Assembly (NCBI GenBank): GCA_045614605.1 | Contig: JAZLDH010000001.1 | Coordinates: forward strand, 1 to 64,000 | Reading direction: 5' to 3' | Origin: Onthomorpha sp937906975 | Lineage (GTDB): Bacteria; Bacteroidota; Bacteroidia; Bacteroidales; P3 | Length of the DNA stretch: 64,000 bases | The notes under the pieces: generated by a model | The model's database searches: none | The model's input: the letters and a program-made list of their open reading frames with translations, nothing else | Told to the model about the DNA's origin: nothing | Program-made: the position numbers and the translations under genes | Shown: one piece after another, positions 26,343 through 36,471 of the stretch | Layout: the number at the start of each line of letters is the position of its first letter | Numbering within the stretch: the stretch's first letter is position 1

Positions 26343-29024
26343 ATGATAACAAATTATAAAGGTTTGTCGGACCAAGAGGTCTTAGAAAGTAGAGCAAAGC
26401 ACGGGGAGAATATTCTTACTCCTGCTAAGAAAACACCACTATGGAAGAAGTTTTTAGAAAAGTTTAAAGACCCAATGATTATTGTGCTATTGATAGCAGG
26501 TTTGTTGTCGATAGGTATTTCGTTTTATGAGTATTTCTCTGGTGCAAAGGGATTTAGCGTATTTTTTGAGCCTGTTGGGATATTTGTAGCGGTTTTTCTT
26601 GCTACGGGATTGGCTTTTATTTTTGAATTAAGGGCTGATAGACAATTTGAAGTTTTGAATAAGGTGAACGATGACGAGATAGTAAAAGTTATAAGAAACG
26701 GTAAGACTGTTGAAGTTGCGAAAAAAGACGTTGTTGTTGGCGATGTAGTTAAGTTAGTTAATGGAGATGAAGTGCCGGCTGATGGAGAATTATTGGAAAG
26801 CGTGTCTTTGAAAATAGATGAGTCGAGTTTAACAGGAGAACCTATATGTGAGAAAACTATTGTTGAGGAAGACTTTGATAAAGAAGCAACATTTCCTTCA
26901 AATCACGTTATGAAGGGAACAAAGGTAATGGAAGGACATGGAATTTGCAGAGTGTTTGCAGTGGGAGATAAGACAGAAAATGGAAAAGTCTTTACAGCAG
27001 CACAAATAGATTCAAGTGTGCGTACACCGCTTAATGAACAATTAGATAAATTAGGAAGTTTAGTTTCAAAATTAGGCTATACAATAGCGGGATTGATTAT
27101 AGTGGGAAGAATGATTCTTTACTTTACAAATGGTGAGCCTTTTGTGTTGATGGATTTTCTTTCTTATCTTTTACAAACCTGTATGATAGCGGTTACTTTG
27201 ATTGTGGTATCTGTTCCTGAGGGCTTGCCTATGGCGGTTACTTTGGCTTTGGCATATAGTATGCAAAAGATGTTAAAGACCAATAACCTTGTTCGTAAGA
27301 TGCACGCTTGCGAAACAATGGGTGCTACTTCGGTTATATGTACAGACAAGACAGGAACTCTTACTCAAAATCAAATGACTGTTTATCAAACTAAGTTCTT
27401 TGCTTTGGAAAACCAACAATTGGCAGAGGATTCTTACTCTTTGCTTATTAAAGAGGGAGTTGCTGTCAATTCTACCGCATCTTTGGATTTGACAGGCGAG
27501 AAACCAAAGGTTATAGGCAATCCAACTGAGGGTGCTTTGTTGCTTTGGTTAAGAGAAATGGGCGTTGATTATTCTCCTTTAAAGCGTAGTGTTGATGTGA
27601 AAGGGGAAATACCTTTCTCAACAGAGAGAAAATTTATGGCCTCTTTGGTTTACTCTCCTCTTATTGGTAAGAATGTTCTTTATGTAAAGGGTGCTCCTGA
27701 AATTGTATGTGGTATGTGTTCTTCTGTGTGTGGAAACATAGACAGGGAAACGATAGATGAAATCCTTTTGGGCTATCAATCACAAGCAATGCGAACACTT
27801 GGATTTGCTTACAAGATTGTAGAAGAGGGAGAAAAGGTGATAGAGGATAATAAAATAGTTGCAGAAGGTTTAGAGTTCTTAGGCGTGGTTGCAATCTCAG
27901 ACCCTGTTAGAAAAGAAGTGCCACAAGCAATTAGAGATTGTATTTCTGCTGGAATAGGTGTGAAAATCGTTACAGGAGATACCACCGCAACTGCTAGAGA
28001 GATAGGTCGTCAAGTGGGATTGTGGACAGAGGAAGATGGCGATAAGAATATAATTACAGGACCAGAGTTTGCAGCCCTTAGTGATGAGGAATTAAGAGAG
28101 AGAATCTTAGATTTTAAGATTATTTCTCGTGCTCGTCCAATGGATAAGAAACGATTGGTGGAAACTCTTCAAGAAAAAGGACAAGTGGTTGCTGTTACAG
28201 GTGATGGAACAAACGATGCTCCAGCATTGAAAGCGGCTCACGTTGGACTTTCTATGGGAGATGGAACCTCGGTTGCAAAAGAAGCAAGTGATATTACCAT
28301 AATTGATAGTTCTTTTGAGTCAATAGGAAGAGCAGTTATGTGGGGACGTTCTTTGTATCAAAACATTCAAAGATTTATTCTTTTCCAAATGACAGTCAAT
28401 GTGGCAGCATGTTTGATTGTGTTGGCAGGTGCATTTATGGGAACAGAATCTCCGCTTACAGTTACTCAAATGCTTTGGGTGAATCTTATAATGGACACTT
28501 TTGCTGCTATGGCTTTGGCTTCTTTGCCACCATCGGAAAGAGTGATGAAGGACAAACCAAGAAATAGAAAGGACTTTATTATTAACCGCATAATGGGAAT
28601 AACTATCATTGCTACAGGATTGTTGTTCTTTGCTTCATTACTTGTGTTGCTTTACATATTCCAACACGTTGATATAAACAGTTTGAGTGAGTTGTTCTCA
28701 GCTCAATTAATAGAAGATGGACATCTAAACAGATATGAGGAGAGTTTATTCTTTACAGTCTTTGTTATGTTGCAGTTTTGGAATATGTTTAATGCTCGTG
28801 CTTACAAAACAGGACGCTCGGCATTTAATTTCAAAAATTGTCAAGGCTTTGGAGTGATTGCTCTTATAATAGTGCTTGGTCAAGTATTGATTGTAAGTTT
28901 TGGAGGCGAGATGTTTAATGTTACACCTTTATGCTGGCAAGATTGGTTGTGGGTTATAGGTGGTACATCAATCGTTCTTTGGATAGGAGAATTGTTGAGA
29001 TGTTTTCGAGTACGCAACTCTTAA
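26343..29024 (+). CDS. Calcium-translocating P-type ATPase, PMCA type
   Basis: This P2-type pump of 893 residues exports Ca2+ across the inner membrane. It has a cation-ATPase N-terminal domain (about 1-60), actuator TGE motif (SSLTGEP, near 165), M4 PEGLP (near 294), the phosphorylated aspartate in CSDKTGT form (ICTDKTGT, near 335), a nucleotide domain with KGAPE, the hinge TGDGTNDAPALK (near 620) and about six C-terminal membrane segments. I start at 26343 rather than 26268, because the extra 25 residues are hydrophobic, not family-like, and overlap the likely promoter. tcdA overlaps its 3' end by 25 nt. Confidence 0.93.
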   Translation: MITNYKGLSDQEVLESRAKHGENILTPAKKTPLWKKFLEKFKDPMIIVLLIAGLLSIGISFYEYFSGAKGFSVFFEPVGIFVAVFLATGLAFIFELRADRQFEVLNKVNDDEIVKVIRNGKTVEVAKKDVVVGDVVKLVNGDEVPADGELLESVSLKIDESSLTGEPICEKTIVEEDFDKEATFPSNHVMKGTKVMEGHGICRVFAVGDKTENGKVFTAAQIDSSVRTPLNEQLDKLGSLVSKLGYTIAGLIIVGRMILYFTNGEPFVLMDFLSYLLQTCMIAVTLIVVSVPEGLPMAVTLALAYSMQKMLKTNNLVRKMHACETMGATSVICTDKTGTLTQNQMTVYQTKFFALENQQLAEDSYSLLIKEGVAVNSTASLDLTGEKPKVIGNPTEGALLLWLREMGVDYSPLKRSVDVKGEIPFSTERKFMASLVYSPLIGKNVLYVKGAPEIVCGMCSSVCGNIDRETIDEILLGYQSQAMRTLGFAYKIVEEGEKVIEDNKIVAEGLEFLGVVAISDPVRKEVPQAIRDCISAGIGVKIVTGDTTATAREIGRQVGLWTEEDGDKNIITGPEFAALSDEELRERILDFKIISRARPMDKKRLVETLQEKGQVVAVTGDGTNDAPALKAAHVGLSMGDGTSVAKEASDITIIDSSFESIGRAVMWGRSLYQNIQRFILFQMTVNVAACLIVLAGAFMGTESPLTVTQMLWVNLIMDTFAAMALASLPPSERVMKDKPRNRKDFIINRIMGITIIATGLLFFASLLVLLYIFQHVDINSLSELFSAQLIEDGHLNRYEESLFFTVFVMLQFWNMFNARAYKTGRSAFNFKNCQGFGVIALIIVLGQVLIVSFGGEMFNVTPLCWQDWLWVIGGTSIVLWIGELLRCFRVRNS

Positions 29025-29767
29025 TAGGAGAACAAGCTCTTGAAAGGCTAAAAGCCTCTTCTGTCTTGGTTGTTGGGCTTGGAGGAGTTGGAGCTTACGT
29101 TGCAGAAATGCTATGTAGAGCAGGCGTAGGGAGATTGACCTTGGTAGATGGCGATGTTGTGAGTGTGAGCAATAAAAATAGGCAGTTGATTGCTCTTGAT
29201 TCCACAATAGGACAGAATAAAACACAGGTGCTTGCTCAACGCTTAAAGGACATAAATCCAAATGTGGAATTAGAACTTAGAACAGAGTTTCTAAGAGATG
29301 AAAGTATGATTTCGCTTTTGGAAAATAATAAGTTTGATTATGTTGTTGATGCCATAGATACGCTTTCTCCAAAGGTTTTTCTTGCAGCATGGAGTGTTTA
29401 TTTTAATATTCCGATAGTTAGTTCAATGGGAAGCGGTGGCAAGACCGACCCAACGCAAATTCAAATAGCGGATATATCAAAAACATATAATTGTCCGCTT
29501 GCGAGAATGATGAGAAAGAAACTTCATAAGTTAAAGATTTATGAAAATATCATAGCGGTGTTTTCGCCAGAGGAGGTTTCAAAGGATTGTGTTGTGGAGC
29601 AAAGAAGCGAAAACAAAATCTCTAATGTTGGAACTATTTCTTATATGCCAGCGATGTTTGGTTGCACAATAGCGAGTGTGGTGATTAGAGAATTGACAGG
29701 AAATCAACTAATAAAAAGGAAAGATAATGGAAGGAATGATAGAAGTATTTTGCAGGAATACAGATAG
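29000..29767 (+). CDS. tcdA: tRNA threonylcarbamoyladenosine dehydratase (TcdA/CsdL family)
   Basis: This 255-residue E1-like enzyme cyclises t6A37 of tRNA to ct6A with ATP. The Rossmann GLGGVGAYVAEMLCRAGVG (about 25-43), the DGDVVSVSNKNRQ nucleotide loop (about 50-62) and the D-x-I-D aspartates (VVDAIDTL) are present. The start at 29000 (MFSSTQLLIG) gives the family length. The open frame upstream to 28931 lies inside the pump gene and is not family-like. It overlaps both neighbours, 25 nt with the ATPase and 41 nt with the kinase, so translation is probably coupled. Confidence 0.9.
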   Translation: MFSSTQLLIGEQALERLKASSVLVVGLGGVGAYVAEMLCRAGVGRLTLVDGDVVSVSNKNRQLIALDSTIGQNKTQVLAQRLKDINPNVELELRTEFLRDESMISLLENNKFDYVVDAIDTLSPKVFLAAWSVYFNIPIVSSMGSGGKTDPTQIQIADISKTYNCPLARMMRKKLHKLKIYENIIAVFSPEEVSKDCVVEQRSENKISNVGTISYMPAMFGCTIASVVIRELTGNQLIKRKDNGRNDRSILQEYR

Positions 29768-31370
29768 ACGTTTTTTGGTGCCTTGTGGTACGGATTTGAA
29801 AGGTGTTTTGAGGTTTGCACAAGTGGAGAATCACGAGTCTGTTTTAGGTGCTTTGGTAAACAATAAGGTGCAAAGCATGAACTATAAGGTTTATACGCCA
29901 AGAGAGATAGAATACTTTGATTACAACTCCTCATACGGCAGAAGAATGTATGCTTTGTCGTTGATGTTTGTGCTTTATAAGGCAACTAAGGATTTATATC
30001 CTCAATATGAAATTTGTATTCAACACTCTATGAGCGATGGCTATTATGTGGAGTTTGAAAATGCTGATGTGGATATAGAGCTTGTAATGGAAGCCTTGCG
30101 CAATAGAATGAAAGAAATTATTGCCTCTGATATTAAGTTTGAAAGAGAGTTAGTTCCGATTTCTAAGGCTGTGGAAATGTTTAGAAAGGTGGGAATGAAC
30201 GAAAAGGCAGACTTGCTCTCTGTTAGCAAACGTTTGTATGCAAGTGTTGATCTCTTAGATGGAACAATTAATTCTTTCTTCTATGATTTAGTGCCTTCAA
30301 CTTCTTATTTAAAAGTCTTTGATTTATATAAATATAACAAAGGAATAATTTTACAATTACCGACAAAAAACAGAAAAGAATCAGACAAAATTTTCTCAGT
30401 CTTTCAAGAGCATAAACAATGGTTAAAGGTGTTGAATACTCCTTTTGTGTCGGATTTGAATAAGGTGGTTTCCTTTAAGAAAGAAAATGAGTTGATTCAA
30501 GTAAGTGAAGCCTTGCATGAGAAAAAGTATGCTCAAATAGCAGATGAAATAAACAAAAGAGAGGAAAGAGTGAAGTTGGTTCTTTTAGCAGGACCTTCCT
30601 CATCAGGAAAGACTACTTCGTGCAGAAGAATCTCCACACAACTTTCGGTTTTGGGCTACAATCCTATTCAAATATCGCTTGATGATTATTTTGTCAATAG
30701 AGAATTTACTCCAAGAGACGAGAATGGTAATTATGACTTTGAGTGTTTTGAGGCCTTAGACGTGGATTATTTTGTCTATCAAATGAAAGAATTGATTAAA
30801 GGTAATGAGGTGAGTTTGCCTCGCTTTAATTTCCTTACAGGACAAAGAGAAGAAACAAATCAAGTCTTACAAATGCAAGAAAATTCCATTCTTATCATAG
30901 AGGGAATACATGCTTTGAATCCAAAATTAACAGAAGAAATAGAGGATAAGTATAAATATAAGGTTTTTGTTTCGGCTCTAACACAAGTGGCACTTGATAA
31001 ACATAACTTGATTTCAACCTCTGACAATAGATTGATAAGAAGAATTGTGAGAGATAATAATTACAGAGGCTATTCTGCTGAGGATACTATTATGCGTTGG
31101 GATAGTGTTCGCTCAGGAGAGGAAAAACATATCTTCCCTTATCAAGAAAATGCGGATATTATCTTTAATTCATCGCTTCTTTACGAGATTGGTCTTTTGA
31201 AACCAATAGTAGAGCCGTTGCTTATGGAGGTTGGACAAAATTCTCCTGCATACGCAGAAGCAAAAAGATTGCAAACATTTTTGGCAAACTTTAAATCATT
31301 TCACTCAGATTTTATTCCGCCAACCTCAATTATGAGAGAATTTTTGGGAGGTAGTAGTTTTAATTATTAA
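29727..31370 (+). CDS. Nucleoside (uridine-type) kinase with N-terminal TGS/ThrRS-like domains
   Basis: The protein has 547 residues. Residues about 1-60 resemble a TGS fold and about 60-200 the ThrRS second additional domain-like region. The C-terminal half (about 285-520) is a PRK/uridine-kinase P-loop with LAGPSSSGKTTSCRRIS (near 289-305), LDDYFVNR (near 325) and IIEGIHALNP (near 390). This architecture is frequent in Bacteroidota and clostridia. The substrate is probably uridine/cytidine, but the fused domains make the physiological role uncertain. It is the last gene of the overlapping ATPase-tcdA-kinase set. Confidence 0.85.
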   Translation: MEGMIEVFCRNTDRRFLVPCGTDLKGVLRFAQVENHESVLGALVNNKVQSMNYKVYTPREIEYFDYNSSYGRRMYALSLMFVLYKATKDLYPQYEICIQHSMSDGYYVEFENADVDIELVMEALRNRMKEIIASDIKFERELVPISKAVEMFRKVGMNEKADLLSVSKRLYASVDLLDGTINSFFYDLVPSTSYLKVFDLYKYNKGIILQLPTKNRKESDKIFSVFQEHKQWLKVLNTPFVSDLNKVVSFKKENELIQVSEALHEKKYAQIADEINKREERVKLVLLAGPSSSGKTTSCRRISTQLSVLGYNPIQISLDDYFVNREFTPRDENGNYDFECFEALDVDYFVYQMKELIKGNEVSLPRFNFLTGQREETNQVLQMQENSILIIEGIHALNPKLTEEIEDKYKYKVFVSALTQVALDKHNLISTSDNRLIRRIVRDNNYRGYSAEDTIMRWDSVRSGEEKHIFPYQENADIIFNSSLLYEIGLLKPIVEPLLMEVGQNSPAYAEAKRLQTFLANFKSFHSDFIPPTSIMREFLGGSSFNY

Positions 31371-31539
31371 ATCTTAAATTCACAGGCTAAATGATTGTTA
31401 ATTAGTGATTTATTTTTGATTGTTGAAAATTTATAACAAAAAACAATTGTTTTAGATGTAAGGAATAAAAAAAAAGTAGTAATTTAGCACCCTGAATAGT
31501 AAAGAAATAGAATTATAAATTATAAACATCAGTAACAAG

Positions 31540-32232
31540 ATGGAAGTAAAAAAATCAGACAAAGCGAACTTGGAGAAAACAAAAGGAATGTTCCTTCAAT
31601 TAGGTTTGGTTATTGCTTTAGGAATTGTTATTGTAGCTTTTGAATGGAAAAGTTACGACAAAGAAGCTGAAGAAATCCAAATCACCCAAGTAGTTCAAGA
31701 AGTTGAAGAAATGGTTATCCAAACCAAAGCAGAAGAACCACCTCCACCACCAGAAGAACCTCCTCAAGCAGAAACAACAGAATTTGAAATTGTTGATGAC
31801 GACCAAGAATTGGAAAACGAGTTCAATATAGAAAGTTTTGAAAACACAACAAATGCTGACGTTTTCATTCCACAAGTTGAAATAGAAGAAGTGGAAGAGG
31901 AAGAAGAAGAACAAACAATCTTTACAGTTGTAGAAGAAAGTGCGATGTTCCCTGGCGGTCAAGGAGAGTTGATGAAATATCTTGCACAAAACATCAAATA
32001 TCCTCAACAAGCAAGAGAAACAGGTACACAAGGATTGGTTTATGTTACATTCGTTGTTGAAAAAGATGGCTCTTTGACAGACATAAAGATATTAAGAGAT
32101 ATCGGATCTGGCTGTGGAGAAGAAGCAATCAGAGTTGTAAAATCAATGCCTAAATGGAAAGCTGCAAAACAAAGAGGAAAAGCAGTGAGAATGCAGTTTA
32201 ACTTACCAGTTAAGTTTACTTTGGCAGGATAA
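31540..32232 (+). CDS. Energy transducer TonB
   Basis: The protein has 230 residues. A membrane anchor lies at about 16-38 (MFLQLGLVIALGIVIVAFEW). A Pro/Glu-rich periplasmic linker at about 65-130 contains EEPPPPPEEPPQ and long acidic runs. The C-terminal TonB domain at about 140-230 has YPQQARETGTQGLVYVTFVVEKDGSLTDIKILRDIG-type sequence (PF03544). It passes proton-motive-force energy from ExbBD to outer-membrane receptors such as the barrel at 19.4-22.0 kb. exbB and exbD are not in this window. It ends in a terminator and stands alone. Confidence 0.92.
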   Translation: MEVKKSDKANLEKTKGMFLQLGLVIALGIVIVAFEWKSYDKEAEEIQITQVVQEVEEMVIQTKAEEPPPPPEEPPQAETTEFEIVDDDQELENEFNIESFENTTNADVFIPQVEIEEVEEEEEEQTIFTVVEESAMFPGGQGELMKYLAQNIKYPQQARETGTQGLVYVTFVVEKDGSLTDIKILRDIGSGCGEEAIRVVKSMPKWKAAKQRGKAVRMQFNLPVKFTLAG

Positions 32233-32264
32233 TTTGAATTTTTTATTTTGAGATTGATAATATA

Positions 32265-32299
32265 AGAGACAGATTGTTTAACAATCCGTCTCTTTTTTT
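32265..32299 (+). terminator. Rho-independent terminator after tonB
   Basis: AGAGACAGATTGT pairs with ACAATCCGTCTCT (one A-C mismatch, stem 32265-32293), followed by a T run. Confidence 0.88.
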
Positions 32300-32311
32300 G
32301 ATTAAAATGCA

Positions 32312-34228
32312 ATGATTACCGTAAATAATATTTCAATTCATTTTTCTGGAACTTATTTGTTTGACAATGTGAGTTTTGTTGTATCGGATAGAGATAGAAT
32401 TGGCTTAGTTGGAAAAAACGGAGCAGGAAAATCTACCCTTTTAAAGATAATTGCAGGAGAGCAAGAATGTGAAAAAGGAAATATTGTCGTTTCTAAACAT
32501 CAGACAATAGGGTATCTGCCTCAGGAAATGATACCAAGTTCCACAATGAGCGTAATAGAGGAAGCGCTTACGGCCTTTAAGCAAGTAAATTCTTTAAATG
32601 AAGAAATAGAGTCTTTAAATCAACAAATAATTTCTTCAACAGATTATCTTTCAAAGGAATATGAGAATTTGCTTCAAAGACATTCCGAACTCACAGAGCG
32701 ATTAAACGTTATTGGAGCAAGCAATATGCAATCTCAAACCGAGAAAGTATTACTTGGATTAGGTTTTACTCATAGCGACTTTACAAGAAAAATGAATGAG
32801 TTTTCTTCTGGTTGGCAGATGAGAGTAGAACTTGCGAAGATTCTTTTGCAAGCACCAAACACCATCTTACTTGACGAGCCTACCAACCACCTTGACATTG
32901 AGTCTATACAATGGTTAGAAAATTTCCTTTCAAATTATTATGGTGCGGTAATACTTGTCTCTCACGATAAGGCATTCTTAGATACTGTTTGTAAGAGAAC
33001 GATTGAAATCAACTGCGCTAAGGTTTATGATTACAAGGTTTCTTACAGCAAATATGTAGAACTCTTACTTGAAAGACAGCAACAAGAAATTTCTCAACTC
33101 AATAACCAACAAAAACAAATAGCAGAGATTGAGAAATTCATAGAACGTTTCCGTTACAAGGCAACAAAGAGCAAGCAAGTGCAATCTCGCATAAAGATGT
33201 TAGACAAAATGGAAAGGGTAGAGGTAACTCAAACCGACACATCTAACATTCATTTTAAGTTTCCACCAGCTCCACATTCGGGAAAGATAAGTGTTGAAAT
33301 CAATCATTTGAATAAGAGTTATGGCGACAAACTTGTGTTGAAAGATGTAAATCTTTTGATTGAGAAAGGCGAGAAAGTAGCCTTTGTAGGAAAGAACGGA
33401 GAGGGTAAATCAACACTTTCAAAAATCATAGTAGGAGAAATTACCGACCAAACAGGTGAATGTAAGTTAGGACATCAAGTAAAAATAGGATATTTCGCAC
33501 AAAATCAAGCAGCACTCTTAGATCCAAACAAAACAGTCTTTGAAACCATTGATGATATAGCAGAGGGAGAAATACGTCCTAAGATACGCACAATTTTAGG
33601 CAGTTTCCTATTTGATGAAGAAGCGATAGAGAAAAAAGTAAAAGTGCTTTCGGGAGGAGAAAAAACACGACTTGCTCTTGCAAAGCTAATACTTGCCCCT
33701 GTAAACCTACTAATTCTTGACGAGCCTACCAACCATCTTGATATGGTGTCAAAGGATATTTTGAAAATGGCTTTAATTCAATATGACGGAACTTTGATTG
33801 TGGTTTCTCACGATAGAGATTTCTTACAAGGATTGACAGATACGCTTTACGAATTTTCACATCATCACATCAATGTCTTTAAAGGAGATATTTTTGAGTT
33901 CTTAGAAAGCAAACGATTACAAGACTTAAAAGACTTAGACACGCCAAGCGAAAAGAAAACCATAGTTGAGCCTCAGCCAATCTCTCAAAACAAAATAGAT
34001 TATCAAAATCAAAAAGAAAATCAAAAAGAAATCCGTAAGATAAAAAACCAAATCTCAAAAATAGAACAAGAGATTGAAACCATAGAGCAAGAGATTGCAC
34101 AAGCAGAAGAGGCATTGCAAAATCAAGAAAACGTGAATGAGGATTTCTTTCTTAAGTATGAAAACAATAAACAATTACTTAATGAAAAAATGCAAAAATG
34201 GGAAGAATTGCAGACAATGTTAGATTAG
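32312..34228 (+). CDS. ABC-F family ATPase (Uup/EttA-like)
   Basis: This 638-residue soluble twin-ABC protein of the translation-factor class acts on ribosomes. The first cassette has Walker A GKNGAGKST (near 36-44), a signature with Ser for Gly (FSSGWQMR near 168) and LLDEPTNHLD. The linker helix pair is at about 245-310. The second cassette has GKNGEGKST (near 351), LSGGEKTRLALAKL and LILDEPTNHLD. A C-terminal coiled coil rich in Gln and Glu covers about 560-635. No membrane domain is present. It overlaps the MATE gene by 31 nt. Confidence 0.92.
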   Translation: MITVNNISIHFSGTYLFDNVSFVVSDRDRIGLVGKNGAGKSTLLKIIAGEQECEKGNIVVSKHQTIGYLPQEMIPSSTMSVIEEALTAFKQVNSLNEEIESLNQQIISSTDYLSKEYENLLQRHSELTERLNVIGASNMQSQTEKVLLGLGFTHSDFTRKMNEFSSGWQMRVELAKILLQAPNTILLDEPTNHLDIESIQWLENFLSNYYGAVILVSHDKAFLDTVCKRTIEINCAKVYDYKVSYSKYVELLLERQQQEISQLNNQQKQIAEIEKFIERFRYKATKSKQVQSRIKMLDKMERVEVTQTDTSNIHFKFPPAPHSGKISVEINHLNKSYGDKLVLKDVNLLIEKGEKVAFVGKNGEGKSTLSKIIVGEITDQTGECKLGHQVKIGYFAQNQAALLDPNKTVFETIDDIAEGEIRPKIRTILGSFLFDEEAIEKKVKVLSGGEKTRLALAKLILAPVNLLILDEPTNHLDMVSKDILKMALIQYDGTLIVVSHDRDFLQGLTDTLYEFSHHHINVFKGDIFEFLESKRLQDLKDLDTPSEKKTIVEPQPISQNKIDYQNQKENQKEIRKIKNQISKIEQEIETIEQEIAQAEEALQNQENVNEDFFLKYENNKQLLNEKMQKWEELQTMLD

Positions 34229-35535
34229 CATATCCCATTGTTTTGTCGGGATTAGGATTGAGCATTGTACAGTTTTTCGACACCTTAATGGTCGGACAAG
34301 TCAATAAAGAATCCTTAGCAGGTGTAGCCTTTGCCTCAGCCATAATAATAGTATTTTTAGTCTGTGGTCAAGGCATTGGAATGGCACAAACCCCATTAGT
34401 AGGTCAAGCCTTTGCAAGAAAAGAAACAAAAAGAGTTGCTTCAATCTTTCAAAACGCAATCCTACAAAACACAATTATCGGTGTTATAATTGTAATTGCC
34501 TTAATGATTCTACTACCTTTTTTGCCCTATTTCGGACAAGAGCCAAAGGTAATAGAGTTCGCAAAACCCTACTTCATAGCAACAGCACTTTCTCTTTTGC
34601 CTGCACAAATATTCCTTGCCTTTCGTCATTTTATGGAAGGGGTTGGCAACACCAAAGTTACGATGGTGATTATTATTTCTGCCAACATATTAAACATAAT
34701 CCTTAACTATGTTTTCATTTTTGGTAAATTGGGCTGTCCTCCTATGGGAGCATTTGGAGCAGGACTTGCAACCCTTGTAGCAAGAACGCTAATGCCAATA
34801 GCATATCTTATCTTTATTCTCACAAATAAGAAATACAGACGCTATACCTACTTTTTCAAAAAAGAAAACCTACAACTACACATGCAAAAGAATATCCTAA
34901 AATTAGGAGCACCAATAGCAGTGCAACAAACCTTAGAATGCGTTTCTTTTTCCATGATAACCATAATGATGGGTTGGTTTTCTACCGTAGTATTAGCAGC
35001 ATATCAAATAGCACTTACATTCTTTACAATGACCTTTCAAATATCCTGTGGAATAGCAAGTGCAACTACAATATTAGTATCGCATTCTTACGGACGCAAA
35101 GACTTTAAATCAGTAAGTATGTATTCAAGAACAGGAGTGGAACTAAGCGTAACAACAATGGCAGTCTTTGGCTCATTATTTATTCTCATACCCGACTTTA
35201 TCACCTCAATGTTTACCTCCGATAAAGAAGTGATTGAACAAGCCGCACCTTTGTTTCTTATAGCAGGTATCTTTCAAGTAATAGACGGAACACAAGTAAC
35301 CTTGCTTGGAGCATTGAGAGGATTAAACGATGTAAACAAACCAATGCAATATTCACTATTAAGTTACACGCTAATAGCACTTCCACTTGCTTATATATTA
35401 GGATTTCCATTAAATTTAGGCCCTTGCGGAACTTTTGCAGGCATAGCCATAGGTCTATTGATAGCAGCAATCCTTTACAAAAAAAGATTGAAAACTATAA
35501 TAGTAAAGAAAAAAAATACTATCTTTGCCCCTTAA
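34198..35535 (+). CDS. MATE family efflux transporter
   Basis: The protein has 445 residues and about 12 membrane segments in two similar halves. The N-terminal AYPIVLSGLGLSIVQFFDTLMVGQ and the VGQAFARKE and GxGNTKVTM-like loops fit the multidrug and toxin extrusion family, which exports organic cations or other compounds with Na+ or H+. The start lies inside the ABC-F gene. An alternative start further in would shorten the first helix, so the overlapping ATG is preferred. Substrate unknown. Confidence 0.9.
   Translation: MGRIADNVRLAYPIVLSGLGLSIVQFFDTLMVGQVNKESLAGVAFASAIIIVFLVCGQGIGMAQTPLVGQAFARKETKRVASIFQNAILQNTIIGVIIVIALMILLPFLPYFGQEPKVIEFAKPYFIATALSLLPAQIFLAFRHFMEGVGNTKVTMVIIISANILNIILNYVFIFGKLGCPPMGAFGAGLATLVARTLMPIAYLIFILTNKKYRRYTYFFKKENLQLHMQKNILKLGAPIAVQQTLECVSFSMITIMMGWFSTVVLAAYQIALTFFTMTFQISCGIASATTILVSHSYGRKDFKSVSMYSRTGVELSVTTMAVFGSLFILIPDFITSMFTSDKEVIEQAAPLFLIAGIFQVIDGTQVTLLGALRGLNDVNKPMQYSLLSYTLIALPLAYILGFPLNLGPCGTFAGIAIGLLIAAILYKKRLKTIIVKKKNTIFAP
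35520..35527 (+). promoter_or_regulatory. -7 element inside the end of the MATE gene
   Basis: TATCTTTG fits TAnnTTTG and lies 20 nt before the small membrane-protein gene. No good -33 match is seen. Confidence 0.4.
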
Positions 35536-35547
35536 AAACAAAGAGAA

Positions 35548-35802
35548 ATGAACGTAGTAAAAATATCTAAAATATTAGATTTCTTAGCGATGTTATTACT
35601 ATTTGTTATAGTAATATATCAATTATTCTTTAAATTTGAGAAAGTAGAATACTTGATTTTAGCCGTTTTAGGCGTTGCAATAGTGAAAATGATAGCAGCA
35701 ATATTGAAATCTAACTTTTACGAAAAACATTACAAACAATTAAAAGAAGACAACGAATTTTTAGAAAGAAGAATAAAAGAATTAACAGAAAATAATAAAT
35801 AA
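35548..35802 (+). CDS. Small membrane protein with C-terminal coiled coil, unrecognised
   Basis: The protein has 84 residues. Two hydrophobic segments (about 10-27 and 35-50) are followed by a charged helix (YEKHYKQLKEDNEFLERRIK) likely to form a coiled coil. It starts 12 nt after the MATE gene and ends 13 nt before efp, and may be co-transcribed with efp. I recognise no family. Confidence 0.65.
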   Translation: MNVVKISKILDFLAMLLLFVIVIYQLFFKFEKVEYLILAVLGVAIVKMIAAILKSNFYEKHYKQLKEDNEFLERRIKELTENNK

Positions 35803-35815
35803 AAAACAATAGAAT

Positions 35816-36379
35816 ATGGCAACAACAGCAGACATCAAAAACGGATTGTGTATAGAAATGAACAACGACTTATTCACAGTTGTAGAATTTCTTCACGTAA
35901 AGCCAGGTAAAGGAGCAGCATTCGTAAGAACAAAACTTAAAAGTTTCAAAACAGGAAGAACATTAGAGCATACATTCCCTTCTGGTACAAAAATCGAAAC
36001 TTGTAGAGTAGAACGTCGTCCATATACTTTCCTTTACAAAGACGATACAGGATATAACTTTATGCACGCTGAAACTTACGAACAAATCAACATAGAAGAA
36101 CAACTTATCAATGCACCTCAATTCCTTAAAGAAGGACAAGCAGTAGAAGTTGTAGTGCATGCAGATACAGAAACTCCACTTTCATGTGAATTACCACCAT
36201 TTGTAGAAATGGAAGTTACTTACACAGAACCAGGAGTAAAAGGAAACACTGCTACAAATGCGATGAAAGATGCAACAGTTGAAACAGGAGCAAAAGTAAG
36301 AATACCTTTATTCATCGAAACAGGCGAAAGAATAAAAGTAGATACAAGAACAGCAGAATACTCAGAAAGAGTGAAGTAA
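35816..36379 (+). CDS. efp: Elongation factor P
   Basis: This 187-residue protein relieves ribosome stalling at polyproline. Three beta-barrel domains are in the usual order. The domain I tip loop is HVKPGKGAAFVRTK, with lysine 32 at the position modified in other bacteria. The C-terminal domain carries GERIKVDTRTAEYSERVK. The lysine could be modified by an EpmA-type or other system, but none is encoded in this window. Codon usage is of the A/C-rich type seen in likely well-expressed genes here. A strong hairpin follows. Confidence 0.96.
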   Translation: MATTADIKNGLCIEMNNDLFTVVEFLHVKPGKGAAFVRTKLKSFKTGRTLEHTFPSGTKIETCRVERRPYTFLYKDDTGYNFMHAETYEQINIEEQLINAPQFLKEGQAVEVVVHADTETPLSCELPPFVEMEVTYTEPGVKGNTATNAMKDATVETGAKVRIPLFIETGERIKVDTRTAEYSERVK

Positions 36380-36396
36380 AAAAGCAAAGAAAAAAT

Positions 36397-36440
36397 AAAA
36401 AAAAGCAAAGAAAAATTAAATTTTTTCTTTGCTTTTTTTT
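36397..36440 (+). terminator. Terminator after efp
   Basis: A long A-tract/GCAAAGAAAAA stem pairs with TTTTTCTTTGC and a T tract; the stem is AT-rich but long. Confidence 0.75.
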
Positions 36441-36471
36441 ATTTTTTCTTAGGAAAATGATGAGATAATAA

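Noticed and set aside
28931..28999. N-terminal extension of TcdA
   Set aside because: It is the shadow of the end of the ATPase gene in another frame; ATG 29000 gives the family length.
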